Positions 18,241 through 27,268 of a stretch of 64,000 bases of DNA are shown here, in pieces; position 1 is the first letter of the stretch; every line of letters begins with the position of its first letter. Where the stretch lies: assembly GCF_019891175.1 (NCBI RefSeq), contig NZ_CP072600.1, forward strand, positions 5,642,001 to 5,706,000. Direction: 5' to 3'. The DNA comes from Leptothermofonsia sichuanensis E412. Its GTDB lineage: Bacteria; Cyanobacteriota; Cyanobacteriia; Leptolyngbyales; Leptolyngbyaceae. A program made the position numbers and the translations under genes. Below the pieces are notes generated by a model. It had not been told where the DNA came from and did no database searches. It saw only the letters and a program-made list of their open reading frames with translations.

Positions 18241-18966
18241 CTAAAATCGCCTGCCCAGCAACCGTTGTTTTACCCCTTCGGCAATTTTCTGTCCCAAATA
18301 TTCTGGGATCAGGCTTTCGTTAGGTCCCAGGAGATACAGGATAAGACGGGTGCGCCCGCGCCAGACCAGCAGATTGGCGTTGACCACCAACAAATCTTCC
18401 TGCCAGATGGCATACATGACCTTATAGAACAACCCTGGCTGGTTGTCGGCTTCAATCAACAGGGCTGGCAGGTGAAACACCGGGTCAACATAAAACTCGG
18501 TCTCAACCTGCTCTAGCCCGGCGTCCAGGTTAAACTCGACTGCCAGCATTTCCTCAACTTCAAACCGTCCTGCCAGGGCTTCTCGAATTGCCCGACAGAC
18601 ATTTTCTGCTGTCTTCTCAGTCAGAGCCTTGCCGCTGCGAGACACAATCAGTTTAATAAACACCAGCATTGGTGGATAAATCTGCCCATACAGGCTCAGG
18701 CTGTGGATCGTCAGCCCATAGGCAGCGAGAACACCGAAAATATCGCTGAGAAGGAACGATTGGTTGCGGTAGGCAAAATGGAGGGCGCTCTTGCTACCTT
18801 CCTGCTTCAGCTCAATAACGGCCTGTTTGGTCCGATACAGGTGGTATGCCAGCCTCAGATTTTGCAGTTGGATCTCGCTGCTGACAAACTGCTCATAAAA
18901 CTGGGGAAACGCCCGATTGAAGCGTTTTAATAACTCCAGTGTCGATGACTTCAAGCCTAGAGCCAT
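18241..18966 (-). CDS. conserved protein with ACT-like halves
   Basis: A soluble 241-residue protein. Two segments resemble ACT ligand-binding folds: ALHFAYRNQSFLLSDIFGVL with AAYGLTIHSLSLYG (about residues 62-100), and LLIEADNQPGLFYKVMYAIW with VNANLLVWRGRTRLILYLLG (about 168-215). This is the arrangement seen in ACT-repeat proteins and in the regulatory end of GlnD. No catalytic domain is attached. It is probably a small-molecule or nitrogen-status sensor conserved in cyanobacteria; this is inference. It is convergent with the BMP gene at 16 bp. Confidence 0.7.
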   Translation of the reverse strand: MALGLKSSTLELLKRFNRAFPQFYEQFVSSEIQLQNLRLAYHLYRTKQAVIELKQEGSKSALHFAYRNQSFLLSDIFGVLAAYGLTIHSLSLYGQIYPPMLVFIKLIVSRSGKALTEKTAENVCRAIREALAGRFEVEEMLAVEFNLDAGLEQVETEFYVDPVFHLPALLIEADNQPGLFYKVMYAIWQEDLLVVNANLLVWRGRTRLILYLLGPNESLIPEYLGQKIAEGVKQRLLGRRF

Positions 18967-19009
18967 AATCAGGAACTCATGTCGTCAAATTTGAGGGGGT
19001 AGTGTACTA

Positions 19010-19078
19010 AAAGCCTATTCAAAACCTTTTTCGGTCTGGGTTTGGGCGTTGACAGTTGGGGCTTTTCGGATAGGCTTT
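19010..19078. repeat. short element with inverted ends, family D
   Basis: AAAGCCTATTC on the left and TTTTCGGATAGGCTTT on the right form imperfect terminal inverted repeats about 69 bp apart. The right end recurs at about 21304-21321 (TTTTCGGATAGGCTTTAA), and AAAGCCTATCGGG lies just after the ftsH stop at 6834. Confidence 0.5.
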
Positions 19079-19264
19079 AAACTGATAGTGTGTGCTACAA
19101 GTTTATCCAGTAGACCTCTTTTATACCGTCTGATGACTCAAATGCCGCGTTTAAATTCAGACTGCCAGAGGATAGATTGGTATTTCAGAGCAGCGAAGAA
19201 GAGGTAGAGCAGAATATACTATCTAGTACTGTGATCTAACTTCTACTACCTTAACCACGCTTGC

Positions 19265-19786
19265 ATGGGTTTTTGGAAAAGCCTGTTCAGTAGTTCTGAT
19301 GTTCCTGCGGTGTCTAAGACATTGCAGATTGAGTCTTACGTTAGCGATTCGACTGGCGATCGCACCAGTTCGCGGATATTTTTTAGTATTGATCGGGATA
19401 TTGACCTCTATGAACTTGAAGAATTGTGTGATGCGGTAGGATGGTCCCGCCGCCCTCTGCGGAAAGTTAGAAAAGCGATTCAGCACAGCTTCTTAGTCGT
19501 TTCAATGTGGGAACAACGGGGAACTCAACGTCGCCTGATTGGCTTTTCACGGGCAACCTCCGATCATGCGTTCAATGCCACCATCTGGGACGTGGTCGTC
19601 CACCCAGACTTCCAGGGGAAAGGCTTGGGCAAGGCATTGATGAGACAAATCATAAAAAAGTTGCGGAGTGAAGATATTAGCAACATTACTCTATTTGCAG
19701 ACCCCCAGGTTGTTGATTTTTACCGAAATCTAGGGTTCATGTCTGACCCTGAAGGGATTAAAGGAATGTTCTGGTATCCAGACTGA
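19265..19786 (+). CDS. GNAT acetyltransferase, Ycf52/NSI-like
   Basis: A 173-residue GNAT enzyme of the type found in cyanobacteria and plastid genomes (Ycf52, related to plant NSI). N-terminal residues 1-40 are variable. Then come [21 protein letters not shown], the beta-strand with [22 protein letters not shown], and the acetyl-CoA loop [14 protein letters not shown] (Q/RxxGxG/A type) near residue 115. [20 protein letters not shown] closes the fold. Acetyl-CoA is the expected donor. Plant relatives acetylate plastid proteins, so a protein target is plausible but not shown. Preceded and followed by spacers; monocistronic. Confidence 0.85.
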   Translation: MGFWKSLFSSSDVPAVSKTLQIESYVSDSTGDRTSSRIFFSIDRDIDLYELEELCDAVGWSRRPLRKVRKAIQHSFLVVSMWEQRGTQRRLIGFSRATSDHAFNATIWDVVVHPDFQGKGLGKALMRQIIKKLRSEDISNITLFADPQVVDFYRNLGFMSDPEGIKGMFWYPD

Positions 19787-20264
19787 TACATTTTTTAATA
19801 TGGAGGCAGCTACCAGGCTCAGGACGGGGTTCAAGGGTGGAATCCTTAGCTAAGGATTGCGCTCTCCACCCCCTTTCGCGTTGATATTTTAAGAGTTCTT
19901 ACAAATTCTTTAATTGCACTCCCAAAAGTTAGAAAGCCTTGTAAACAAGCAACATAGAGGCTGCTCAAGTTTTTGTGAGAATTCCAAGCAACCTGGCAAC
20001 ATCTATAAATATTGTCAGATTGTTCAGGATATTCCGTTTCAGTAGAGGTGAAGGTTGCGCTCTTTAAGCAGAAGGGCTGTCTCTGCTGCAATCCGTCTCA
20101 GACCCAATGGTCATTGCCATACAGCAGTCCTCTATTCAGGAGAGGAGTTGTGAAAGTTGTCCCTTCTATGCTTCTGGAAAGTCTTCCAGATATAGAGTCC
20201 AGCAGGAAAATTGTTAAAATGGCACGTTAAGAATTGACGCATTAAGAATAATGGTTATTGCGTG
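19787..20264. other. spacer with an 18-bp palindrome
   Basis: A perfect palindrome AATCCTTAGCTAAGGATT (19841-19858), flanked by GGGTGG and CCACCC, lies about 55 bp after the acetyltransferase stop and may terminate its transcript. The rest shows no supported coding frame. Confidence 0.5.
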
Positions 20265-20894
20265 ATGGTTGATATACAGCGTCTCATCTGGCTAGTGCTG
20301 GTAGGTTGTGCAGGTTGTAGCTCTCCTATTCTTTCCCAAAATTCTGCTCCGGTTTCCACATCAAGTCCCTCAAGCCACCCATCTCAAGCGACGGCAAGGG
20401 CAAATTCTAGCCCACTCGATTCAAGTTCAGCGCAAACTTCAGCTTCGGTCCCCAAAGCAGCAGAGTCCGCTGACATTCGAAGAGACTACGAATTTGAAAC
20501 CCCACTTCCTGCAACAGGTCGAGTGACAATCCGAAGCCACATCCGAAGTCTGGATGCTAGCCGCCTGATTGCAGATTGTCCAAAAAATTCGCTTCCCTAT
20601 GCCTTTGCTGAAAGCAGCAACTATCAAGTCCAGATCTGCTCGGCTGAAAATGATCGAGAGCAACCCAAATATTTTATACTCCGGGCGAAGGACGGTGGTG
20701 ATGTTCAGCAAATTACCAGTGCAGATGCTGAAGCAGCCAGACAACTTATCTTCCGGCATCAAGATCATACCTATGTCATCTATCGGGATGGTGCAGTTCC
20801 AGAGAAGCTAAATGCTTATTTAGAGATATTTAGTCCCGATGGTCGTGGTTTTGCCGAAGCGTTGCTTTATCTCTATGAGGCAGACTCTCGCTAG
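20265..20894 (+). CDS. hypothetical lipoprotein
   Basis: A 209-residue protein from ATG 20265 (GTG three bases earlier is also in frame). The start RLIWLVLVGCAGCSS looks like a lipoprotein signal. It is followed by a Ser/Thr/Pro/Ala-rich linker (to about residue 75) and a globular domain with VTIRSHIRSLDASRLIADC, YQVQICSAEND, PKYFILRAKDGGD and LYEADSR. Cys residues in ADCPKN and QICSAE could pair. I do not recognise a family; it is probably outer- or plasma-membrane attached and periplasmic. Confidence 0.6.
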   Translation: MVDIQRLIWLVLVGCAGCSSPILSQNSAPVSTSSPSSHPSQATARANSSPLDSSSAQTSASVPKAAESADIRRDYEFETPLPATGRVTIRSHIRSLDASRLIADCPKNSLPYAFAESSNYQVQICSAENDREQPKYFILRAKDGGDVQQITSADAEAARQLIFRHQDHTYVIYRDGAVPEKLNAYLEIFSPDGRGFAEALLYLYEADSR

Positions 20895-21008
20895 GAGACC
20901 CAATCATCTAGAGGAAAGAGGTAATTCAGACATCACCCCTGTTGGTGAGGACTCAAATTCGGAAAAAAGAAAGCTATACTATTTTAGTCAGCATCTATTA
21001 AGAGTAAC

Positions 21009-21082
21009 CGGGATGTAGCGCAGCTTGGTAGCGCGCCTGCTTTGGGAGCAGGATGCCGCAGGTTCAAATCCTGTCATCCCGA
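21009..21082 (+). tRNA. tRNA-Pro (anticodon UGG)
   Basis: The cloverleaf can be drawn directly: acceptor CGGGATG/CATCCCG with discriminator A, D arm GCGCAGCTTGGTAGCGC, anticodon arm CCTGC-TTTGGGA-GCAGG with anticodon TGG, and T arm CAGGTTCAAATCCTG. The 3' CCA is not encoded. This is the tRNA reading CCN proline codons. Confidence 0.97.
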
Positions 21083-21346
21083 TCCGTTTTAAAAATTGAG
21101 GTTTGAACTGTCCCTGACAGGCCACCCTTCCTGGGTTAGGGCTTGAGTTGACTAATGGGAGGTTGTGGACAGAGCGGACTGACCTCGCAAACATAGGGAA
21201 AATCAGTGCGATCGCGTCAGCAGCACCTGCTATGAAAGCAGCTACCATCCCCCATACATCAATGGGTGCTGTCAAAACTAATAGCCAAACCCAGACTGAG
21301 AAAGTTTTCGGATAGGCTTTAAGACCCATTGGCGCAGCCTGCCCAG

Positions 21347-21404
21347 AGAACATAGAGCACCAAAGACTTAACTTTGTGTCCTTTGTGTCTTTGTGGTGAG
21401 TTCT
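21347..21404. repeat. palindromic repeat, family A
   Basis: AGAGAACATAGAGCACCAAA pairs imperfectly with TTTGTGTCTTTGTGGTGAG. The preceding GCGCAGCCTGCCC word is shared with the copy at 23839. It ends about 100 bp before the mutL start. Confidence 0.6.
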
Positions 21405-21503
21405 ACAGGTCATTGCATGCTTGACCCTAAGGAGAGGTATAGGGACAACCACAGGTTTGAAACACCATCCCCAAATTCCAGGAGAACCCCTACACTAGGA
21501 GTC

Positions 21504-23303
21504 ATGCCATCTGGGATTGAAACCTTACCTTTAGAAGTCGTGCATTTGATTGCAGCGGGTGAAGTGATTGACTCGCTGGCAGCCGTTGTGCGAGAGCTGG
21601 CAGAAAATGCCCTGGATGCAGGAGCAACCCGGATTTCGGTTTCCCTCTATCCTGAGCAGTGGCGAATTCGGATTGCCGACAATGGTGCCGGGATGTGTCT
21701 GGAAGACCTGAAGCAGGCGGCTTTACCCCACACCACCAGTAAAATCCACAATTTTCAAGACTTGAGGAAAATTACCAGTCTGGGGTTCCGGGGAGAAGCT
21801 CTCCACAGTCTGTCCCAATTAGCAGATCTGGAAATTTTGAGCCGTGCCTGCGATGCCCCTGAAGGCTGGTGGATTGCTTATGATGCCAGGGGGTGTCCTG
21901 CTCAGGTGGAGCCAGCCGCGATCGCCCCTGGCACAGTGGTTATTGCCGACAACCTCTTTGGTAACTGGTCTGCCCGTCGTCAGAGTTTACCACCGCTGGC
22001 ACAACAACTGAAAGCTGTACAAACCGTTATTTACCAGATGGCGCTCTGCCATCCCCACGTGACCTGGCAAGTTGAGCAAAGCGATCGCCCCTGGTTTAAT
22101 CTGTGGCGGGGTAAAACAGCCCGTCAAATTCTGCCCCAAATTCTGCGGGAAGTGCCCGTCAGTCACTTGCAGGAGTTGACCCTTGAAATTCCTCCGCCTG
22201 AAAGCCTGGATGCAGAAGGGACTTCTACCTCATCCCCGTGCCTGCCTGTGTCTTCTTCTCTTCACCTGTTGCTTGGGCTGCCTGATCGCTACCATCGCCA
22301 CCGACCAGATTGGGTGCGAATCGCCATTAACAGACGGTTTGTGCACATGCCAGCGCTGGAGCAAGCTATCCTGGCTGCCTTTCACCGCACTCTGCCCCGC
22401 GATCGCTTTCCCGTCTGCCTTGCCCACTTTCACATTCCGCCCCATCAAATTGACTGGAACCGCCACCCTGCCAAATCAGAAGTCTATCTGCATTCCCTGG
22501 ACTACTGGAAAGCGCAACTGACGGCAGCCATTGACCAGGCGCTGCGTCTCAGTTCTGCCAACCTTGCGAATACGCTTTACTCCGATCGTGCCGGTCAGGT
22601 ATTGAAAGCGGCTGAGTCAGGCGGACGTTATTACCCCAATCGAATGCAACCTTTAGAAGCCAGCAACCAGGCGGAGAAGCCGGAGAACCGGGGGGCAGAG
22701 GAGTACAGACGTGAGGGAGGAGAAGTGGGGACAACTCCTCTTCCCTCTCTCCTCTCTCCTCTCCCTCACTTAAAAGCGATCGCCCAGGTCCACAACATGT
22801 ACATCCTGGCGGAACACGCCACCGGGGTATGGTTGATTGAGCAACATATTGCCCATGAACGGGTCTTGTACGAGCAGTTGTGCGATCGCTGGCAGGTGGT
22901 GCCCTTGGAATCACCGATTGTGTTGAATCAACTTGCAAGCGGTCAGGTGGAGCAATTGCAACGCCTGGGACTGGAGGTGGAACCCTTTGGAGACCAGGTA
23001 TGGGTGGTGCGATCGGCTCCAGCGTTGTTATCCCAACGGGAAGATTGCGCCGATGCCCTGATAGAACTCAGCCTGGGAGGTGATTTACAGGCCGCACAGG
23101 TGGCAACTGCCTGTCGCAGTGCCATTCGCAATGGAACACCCCTCACCCTGGAAGAAATGCAAACGCTCCTGAATCAGTGGCAGCAAACCCGTCATCCCCA
23201 CACCTGCCCCCACGGTCGTCCAATCTGCCTGATGCTGGAGGAATCCTCCCTTTCCCGGTTTTTCCGCCGCCATTGGGTCATTGGAAAAAGTCATGGCATT
23301 TAA
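21504..23303 (+). CDS. mutL: DNA mismatch repair protein MutL
   Basis: MutL links MutS mismatch recognition to strand processing. The N-terminal GHKL ATPase is visible: IAAGEVIDSLAAVVRELAEN with catalytic Glu and Asn, DAGATRI, the DNGAG lid motif, PHTTSKI and GFRGEALHS. The C-terminal dimerisation domain starts near residue 420 (AIAQVHNMYILAEH). It includes EQHIAHERVLYE and CPHGRPICLM, positions used by MutL proteins with latent endonuclease; here the first Asp is Glu. Residues about 375-425 are a Glu/Gly/Arg then Pro/Leu/Ser low-complexity linker. I chose ATG 21504 (599 aa); the longer frame from 21393 starts in spacer repeat. Confidence 0.93.
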   Translation: MPSGIETLPLEVVHLIAAGEVIDSLAAVVRELAENALDAGATRISVSLYPEQWRIRIADNGAGMCLEDLKQAALPHTTSKIHNFQDLRKITSLGFRGEALHSLSQLADLEILSRACDAPEGWWIAYDARGCPAQVEPAAIAPGTVVIADNLFGNWSARRQSLPPLAQQLKAVQTVIYQMALCHPHVTWQVEQSDRPWFNLWRGKTARQILPQILREVPVSHLQELTLEIPPPESLDAEGTSTSSPCLPVSSSLHLLLGLPDRYHRHRPDWVRIAINRRFVHMPALEQAILAAFHRTLPRDRFPVCLAHFHIPPHQIDWNRHPAKSEVYLHSLDYWKAQLTAAIDQALRLSSANLANTLYSDRAGQVLKAAESGGRYYPNRMQPLEASNQAEKPENRGAEEYRREGGEVGTTPLPSLLSPLPHLKAIAQVHNMYILAEHATGVWLIEQHIAHERVLYEQLCDRWQVVPLESPIVLNQLASGQVEQLQRLGLEVEPFGDQVWVVRSAPALLSQREDCADALIELSLGGDLQAAQVATACRSAIRNGTPLTLEEMQTLLNQWQQTRHPHTCPHGRPICLMLEESSLSRFFRRHWVIGKSHGI

Positions 23304-23342
23304 GATAGTTGGAATAGAGTAATTCGATTGAAATGCTTACCT

Positions 23343-23825
23343 ATGAACCCCTCTCTACCAACAGCTAATCTCCTCTCTGACTTGTATAAACGAGATTATT
23401 TTCTGTGGCTAGAAGCCACTGCCAGACTGCTGCAAGAGGGGCAGCTTTCTCAACTGGATGTGGATAATTTGCTAGAAGAAATCGAGGACATGGGCAGAAA
23501 TGAAAAGCGAGCACTTTATAGCAATCTCAAAGTTCTGCTGCTGCATCTCCTCCTGCATCTCCTCAAGTACAAATATCAACCCGAAAATTGCTCTAATAGC
23601 TGGATAGCTAGTATTGTAGAGCACCGCCAGAGAATCAATCGGACACTTCAAGAAAGCCCCAGCCTGAAGCTCTATCTGGCTGAAATATTTAGTGAGTGCT
23701 ATCAGGATGCAAGGGAACTGACAGCCGCAGAAACAGGATTGCAGATTGACCAGTTTCCAATGGAGCCTCCTTTTACAGCCTCAATCATTCTGAACGCTGA
23801 TTACGACTCAGGATCGAGAGCGTAA
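23343..23825 (+). CDS. DUF29 family protein
   Basis: A 160-residue helical protein of the DUF29 family, common and multi-copy in cyanobacteria, function unknown. Family traits are LYKRDYFLWLEATARLLQEG, the LDVDNLLEEIEDMGRNEKRAL helix, a Leu-rich segment LLLHLLLHLLKYKYQPE, SWIASIVEHRQRINRTLQESPSL, and YQDARELTAAETGL. ATG 23343 fits the usual N-terminus. It follows mutL by 39 bp on the same strand and might be co-transcribed. Confidence 0.88.
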   Translation: MNPSLPTANLLSDLYKRDYFLWLEATARLLQEGQLSQLDVDNLLEEIEDMGRNEKRALYSNLKVLLLHLLLHLLKYKYQPENCSNSWIASIVEHRQRINRTLQESPSLKLYLAEIFSECYQDARELTAAETGLQIDQFPMEPPFTASIILNADYDSGSRA

Positions 23826-23838
23826 TTACCTGTGAACT

Positions 23839-23930
23839 TCACCGCAAAGACACATTAGCGCAGCCTGCCCGGCAGACATAGGGGCACAAAGAAATGGCTC
23901 TGTGTTCTTCGTGCCTCTGTGGTAGAGTTC
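23839..23930. repeat. palindromic repeat, family A, with inserted module
   Basis: CACCGCAAAGACACA, then a GCGCAGCCTGCCCGGCAGAC module, then GGGGCACAAAG and CTCTGTGTTCTTCGTGCCTC with TGTGGTAGA. The outer arms pair. The inner module is also present beside the 21347 copy. Confidence 0.65.
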
Positions 23931-24108
23931 TAGATTTTCAGTTTATTTAATCCACAATTGGCACCGGACACTTGAGATTGAGAATAGTGACTATCGCACA
24001 ATTTTTTGTGCCGCGATTGATGTTCGCGGCTATCATGGGGCGTGGTTACTGTCGGCTTCTGCAATTTGTGTTGACTTTCAGTACAAAGGTACCATAAAAT
24101 TCCCTTTA

Positions 24109-24158
24109 TCAGAATTTCCTGTATTGGAATTACCTGCATCAGAGTTTCCTGTATTGCC
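24109..24158. repeat. short imperfect direct repeats upstream of an exported protein gene
   Basis: ATCAGAATTTCCTGTATTGG and ATCAGAGTTTCCTGTATTGC are separated by AATTACCTGC. They lie about 50-95 bp upstream of the next start codon, a position where tandem regulator sites could act. Confidence 0.5.
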
Positions 24159-24203
24159 GGTGTACCTTTATTCCCCGAAAACCATTTCCCAACGAGCAAA
24201 GCT

Positions 24204-24635
24204 ATGAACCTTACCAATCCTCCCCTGCTCAAGATATGTCTGGCTACGGCTGTCAGTACCGTGTTAATGCCATTTTCTGATATGTCCAATGCCCAGCAGG
24301 TGGCACCCTGTCGCCAGTTGGGCAGAGATAATACGGTTGTCATTATTGAAGCCAGCAACAATGAGCGGATGCAACTGGTTAACCAGGTTGTGAGTGAGCG
24401 CAACCTGAAGGGGCAATTCTGTGCTTCCAGGCGCACTGGCAGAATGGTGTGGATGTCCGATCAAATCAGTAGTGTGGAGTTGGCTGTCAAGGTGTTTGAC
24501 TACTTCAGGGCGGTTGGTCTGGTCAGTCCAGTCAATCTGAATGGCAACGGCAACGAAGTTCCCAGCCCGTACCCTGCTTTCCCAGACAATCAAACTCCCA
24601 ATCCTGCTCCCAATGGTCGCGGTGTCAGAATCTGA
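24204..24635 (+). CDS. small exported hypothetical protein
   Basis: 143 residues with an N-terminal signal (LLKICLATAVSTVLMPFSDM, cleavage probably after SNA). The mature domain of about 85 residues contains PCRQLGRDNTVVIIEASNNE, VVSERNLKGQFCASRRTGRM and a final amphipathic helix VELAVKVFDYFRAVG. It ends with a Asn/Pro-rich tail. The two Cys may form a disulfide. No family recognised. It is convergent with the RNase II gene, nine bases apart. Confidence 0.65.
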   Translation: MNLTNPPLLKICLATAVSTVLMPFSDMSNAQQVAPCRQLGRDNTVVIIEASNNERMQLVNQVVSERNLKGQFCASRRTGRMVWMSDQISSVELAVKVFDYFRAVGLVSPVNLNGNGNEVPSPYPAFPDNQTPNPAPNGRGVRI

Positions 24636-24644
24636 TGGTTAATT

Positions 24645-26669
24645 TTAATTATTGACGGTCTGAGGAGTCTGGTGGATCATTTCCTGGAAGTGAATGAAGT
24701 CCTGGCGCGGGTTGGCGTGTAAAACTTTAATTTCCAGGCGATCGCCCGGGTTAATCGCCCGGTTGAAGCGCATCGGCAGTTCAATTCCCAGATCTTCCAG
24801 CAGAATCAACCCTAGATTTTCATGTTCCCTCAGCCAGCGCAGCATCAGGGCGTGCCAGACTTCATCGGCATTGCGCCGGAGGAACTCCAGTCCCCAGTAT
24901 TTATTGGTCTGGCGCTCGACCAGGGTGGCTTCATAGGCGGCGGTGCTGACACTCATGGTTAGCTCTTTCATCTCTTCTGTCGAGAAGGGAAGGGGGTCGC
25001 CGCGCAGGTGTGCTTTGAGCTGAAAGTGTGCCAGTAAATCAGTGTAGCGACGAATGGGGGAAGTAACCTGTGCATAGGTATCTAACCCCAGGCTGGCATG
25101 GCGGGCGGGGGTAATGCCCATTTCGCTGCGGGGCATACAGCGTCGAATCGCACAGTCACGCACGGGTCCCGGTGGCAGCAACAGCAATTCTTCTTCTGGA
25201 GGCAATTCGGGCTGGGACTGGTAGCGGAAGGGGAGAGGCAAACTGTGAGCCTGGCCATAACGGGCAGCCACTTCCCCCGCCAGAATCATCATCTCTGCAA
25301 CCAGATGCCGTGCGAGGGAATCATTCAGCACCTGAATAATGATTTCGTCATCGTCGGATACTTTGATAGACGATTCAGGCATGTTGATACTAATGGCACC
25401 CTGGATCTGCCGCCATTGCCGTCGGCGTGTTGCCCACTGGGCGATCGCCTCCAGTTCTGACTCTGCTTCTACACCCAGTTCCAGCATTTCATCCACATCC
25501 TCATAGGTGAGGCGATAGGTCGCTTTAATCAGGCTGGTGTGGATACAGTAGTCCTGAATGGCTCCCGTGTCATCCAGCACAACCCCAAAACTCAGGGCAC
25601 AGCAAACCTTTCCCTGCACCAGACTCATGGGTCCGGTTGCCAGTTCTACCGGAAACATGGGAATCATGCCTGTCGGCAAATAGAGAGTCGTGCTGCGCCG
25701 CCGGGCTTCCAGATCCAGTTCATCGCCGGGTTCTAACCAGCGGCTGGGATCAGCAATATGAATCCACAGACGTTGGGTTCCATCTGGCAAAAATTCCAGA
25801 CTTAGACCATCGTCAATCTCACAGGTACTCTCATCGTCAATGGTGTAGACCTTCAAATGGGTCAGATCCAGACGATTGGTATCTAAATCAGGAGGTGGGG
25901 AGATTAAACGGTGATGTGCCACTTCCAATACCTTTGCGGGAAACTGAACTGGGATCTGGCTGCGCCGCAAAGGTAGGTTCTCGTGAAGGCTCCACAGCCC
26001 TAAATCCACCAGCAGTTGAAAAGCAGCTTCAGGTGTCTCAGGTCGTTTCAAGTGTAGCAGGGTTTCCAGGGCAGGTGCCCGATGGGTGGCGTCTTCCCCA
26101 AAGGTTGCAAATCGTTCCAGTGCTTCCAGCCGGGGGCGATCGCTCACCTGCCACTCCACTGGCTGCCCGGAGAGCGCCTGCTCTATCCGTGAAATAAACT
26201 CTGTCCATTCCCGCTGGCGTTGTTCCGCCATCTCTAACTGGTGCTTCAGCTCTGCCACCTGGTTTTTGGGGCGAGGCTCATACCGATCGCCCTTTTGCTT
26301 GAAATAGAGGCGATCGTCGGACAGAAGCCAGTGGGCAGCGTAGCACAGGGCGGGTTCCTGCTCTGAAAAGAGCAACAGTGCCATTTCTGCCGGGTTGGTG
26401 GTTTCTCCTTCGTCTACCAGAAGCTCCCAGGCAACTTCCAGGCTGGAGGGGTCGAGGTTTGCCTGAGTCTCTTTCAGGAATTGAGGGATATCGGAAGGTT
26501 TGTAGCCTCCCCCAACTTCGTAGGTTATCTGCCGAGGATGAAGTGTATGGGACTGCCCCCGCTCATCCGTTGCAATCCAGTGCTTCTTACCTTCTGGACG
26601 TTCAATGACAGCCAGGCGGCGATCGCCATTCAGACGAAATTCAACGAGAGTTCCCTTCTCCATTGGCAT
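24645..26669 (-). CDS. rnb: RNase II/R family 3'-5' exoribonuclease
   Basis: A processive hydrolytic exoribonuclease of the cyanobacterial/plastid type. After an N-terminal beta-barrel (GTLVEFRLNGDRRLAVIE) and a linker, the RNB catalytic domain starts near residue 265. The Mg-binding cluster reads TIDDESTCEIDDGLSLEF, with HIADPSRWLEPGDELD after it, and the RNA-clamping TSPIRRYTDLLAHFQLKAHL lies near 555. A C-terminal S1-like strand set (RFNRAINPGDRLEIKVLHAN) ends the protein. ATG codons at 26669 and 26663 are both possible. It is downstream of rpmG and rpsR on the same strand, now separated from rpsR by a MITE. Confidence 0.92.
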   Translation of the reverse strand: MPMEKGTLVEFRLNGDRRLAVIERPEGKKHWIATDERGQSHTLHPRQITYEVGGGYKPSDIPQFLKETQANLDPSSLEVAWELLVDEGETTNPAEMALLLFSEQEPALCYAAHWLLSDDRLYFKQKGDRYEPRPKNQVAELKHQLEMAEQRQREWTEFISRIEQALSGQPVEWQVSDRPRLEALERFATFGEDATHRAPALETLLHLKRPETPEAAFQLLVDLGLWSLHENLPLRRSQIPVQFPAKVLEVAHHRLISPPPDLDTNRLDLTHLKVYTIDDESTCEIDDGLSLEFLPDGTQRLWIHIADPSRWLEPGDELDLEARRRSTTLYLPTGMIPMFPVELATGPMSLVQGKVCCALSFGVVLDDTGAIQDYCIHTSLIKATYRLTYEDVDEMLELGVEAESELEAIAQWATRRRQWRQIQGAISINMPESSIKVSDDDEIIIQVLNDSLARHLVAEMMILAGEVAARYGQAHSLPLPFRYQSQPELPPEEELLLLPPGPVRDCAIRRCMPRSEMGITPARHASLGLDTYAQVTSPIRRYTDLLAHFQLKAHLRGDPLPFSTEEMKELTMSVSTAAYEATLVERQTNKYWGLEFLRRNADEVWHALMLRWLREHENLGLILLEDLGIELPMRFNRAINPGDRLEIKVLHANPRQDFIHFQEMIHQTPQTVNN

Positions 26670-26805
26670 CGGTGGGGGTAAGGAGATGGTTTCGGCTGGA
26701 CGCAGGGCGTGGATAAAAACAGGAGGCTCATCTAACCCAAGAGCCAGAAACTTCCAAACGCTAACCCCTGTCTCCCATACCCAGGACCCTGCACCCTCAC
26801 AACTA

Positions 26806-26912
26806 GTGGTTTGTCAACTTTGTATTGTCAACTTTGTATTTGTGAGTCTGGGGTCAGGAAAAGGTTATTATTTTGGGGTTTTCAACCCACAAAATAATTC
26901 TTGACAGACCAC
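26806..26912. mobile_element. MITE, TA-flanked, abutting rpsR stop codon
   Basis: Ends GTGGTTTGTCAA and TTGACAGACCAC are inverted repeats differing at one base, each flanked by TA (26804-26805, 26913-26914). A 107-bp element with a TTGTATT duplication and an internal TTTTGGGGTTTTCAACCCAC segment; no coding capacity. The TA target plus the first element base form the TAG stop of rpsR. A sister copy with the same interior lies at 60476-60567. Confidence 0.85.
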
Positions 26913-27127
26913 TAGCCTTCCTGATTAATAAAGGGCAACAGGGCCAGAATGCGGGCACGCTTGATTGCCTGGGTCAGGTCGCGCTGTTGTTTGGCAGTCA
27001 GCCCTGTGATCCGACGAGGCAGAATTTTGCCCCGCTCGGTGATGAATTTTCGCAGCAGGTCTACATCTTTATAATCGATGGGATCTTCTGGTTTGATGGG
27101 GGATACCCGGCGACGAAAGTAGGTCAT
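26912..27127 (-). CDS. rpsR: 30S ribosomal protein S18
   Basis: A small ribosomal subunit protein that with S6 stabilises the platform. The 71-residue sequence has the full family pattern: [39 protein letters not shown] and [24 protein letters not shown]. Initiation is at ATG 27127. Its TAG stop coincides with the terminal base of a MITE and its TA target, so the C-terminal FINQEG end may have been set, or merely left untouched, by that insertion. rpmG lies 141 bp upstream on the same strand. Confidence 0.97.
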   Translation of the reverse strand: MTYFRRRVSPIKPEDPIDYKDVDLLRKFITERGKILPRRITGLTAKQQRDLTQAIKRARILALLPFINQEG

Positions 27128-27268
27128 GGTCTATCTAGCTTAGTAATCAGTGGTCAGTCGTCAATGGTTGATGCGGAACAGGGGATGCAGTCCAGAAATC
27201 AAGCAAGATGTGATTTTCCTGGTGTCCGAGGTCTGCCGTGCAACTTCATTTCCCTTATTTGATGCCCC

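Noticed and set aside
21099-21346. Downstream of tRNA-Pro as an integration site.
   Set aside because: No integrase gene and no direct repeat of the tRNA 3' end was seen; only short spacer repeats.
24645-26669. RNase II catalytic cluster reads EIDD where E. coli has DMDD.
   Set aside because: As far as I recall, EIDD is usual in cyanobacterial and plastid RNase II/R proteins, so it is not a sign of inactivation.
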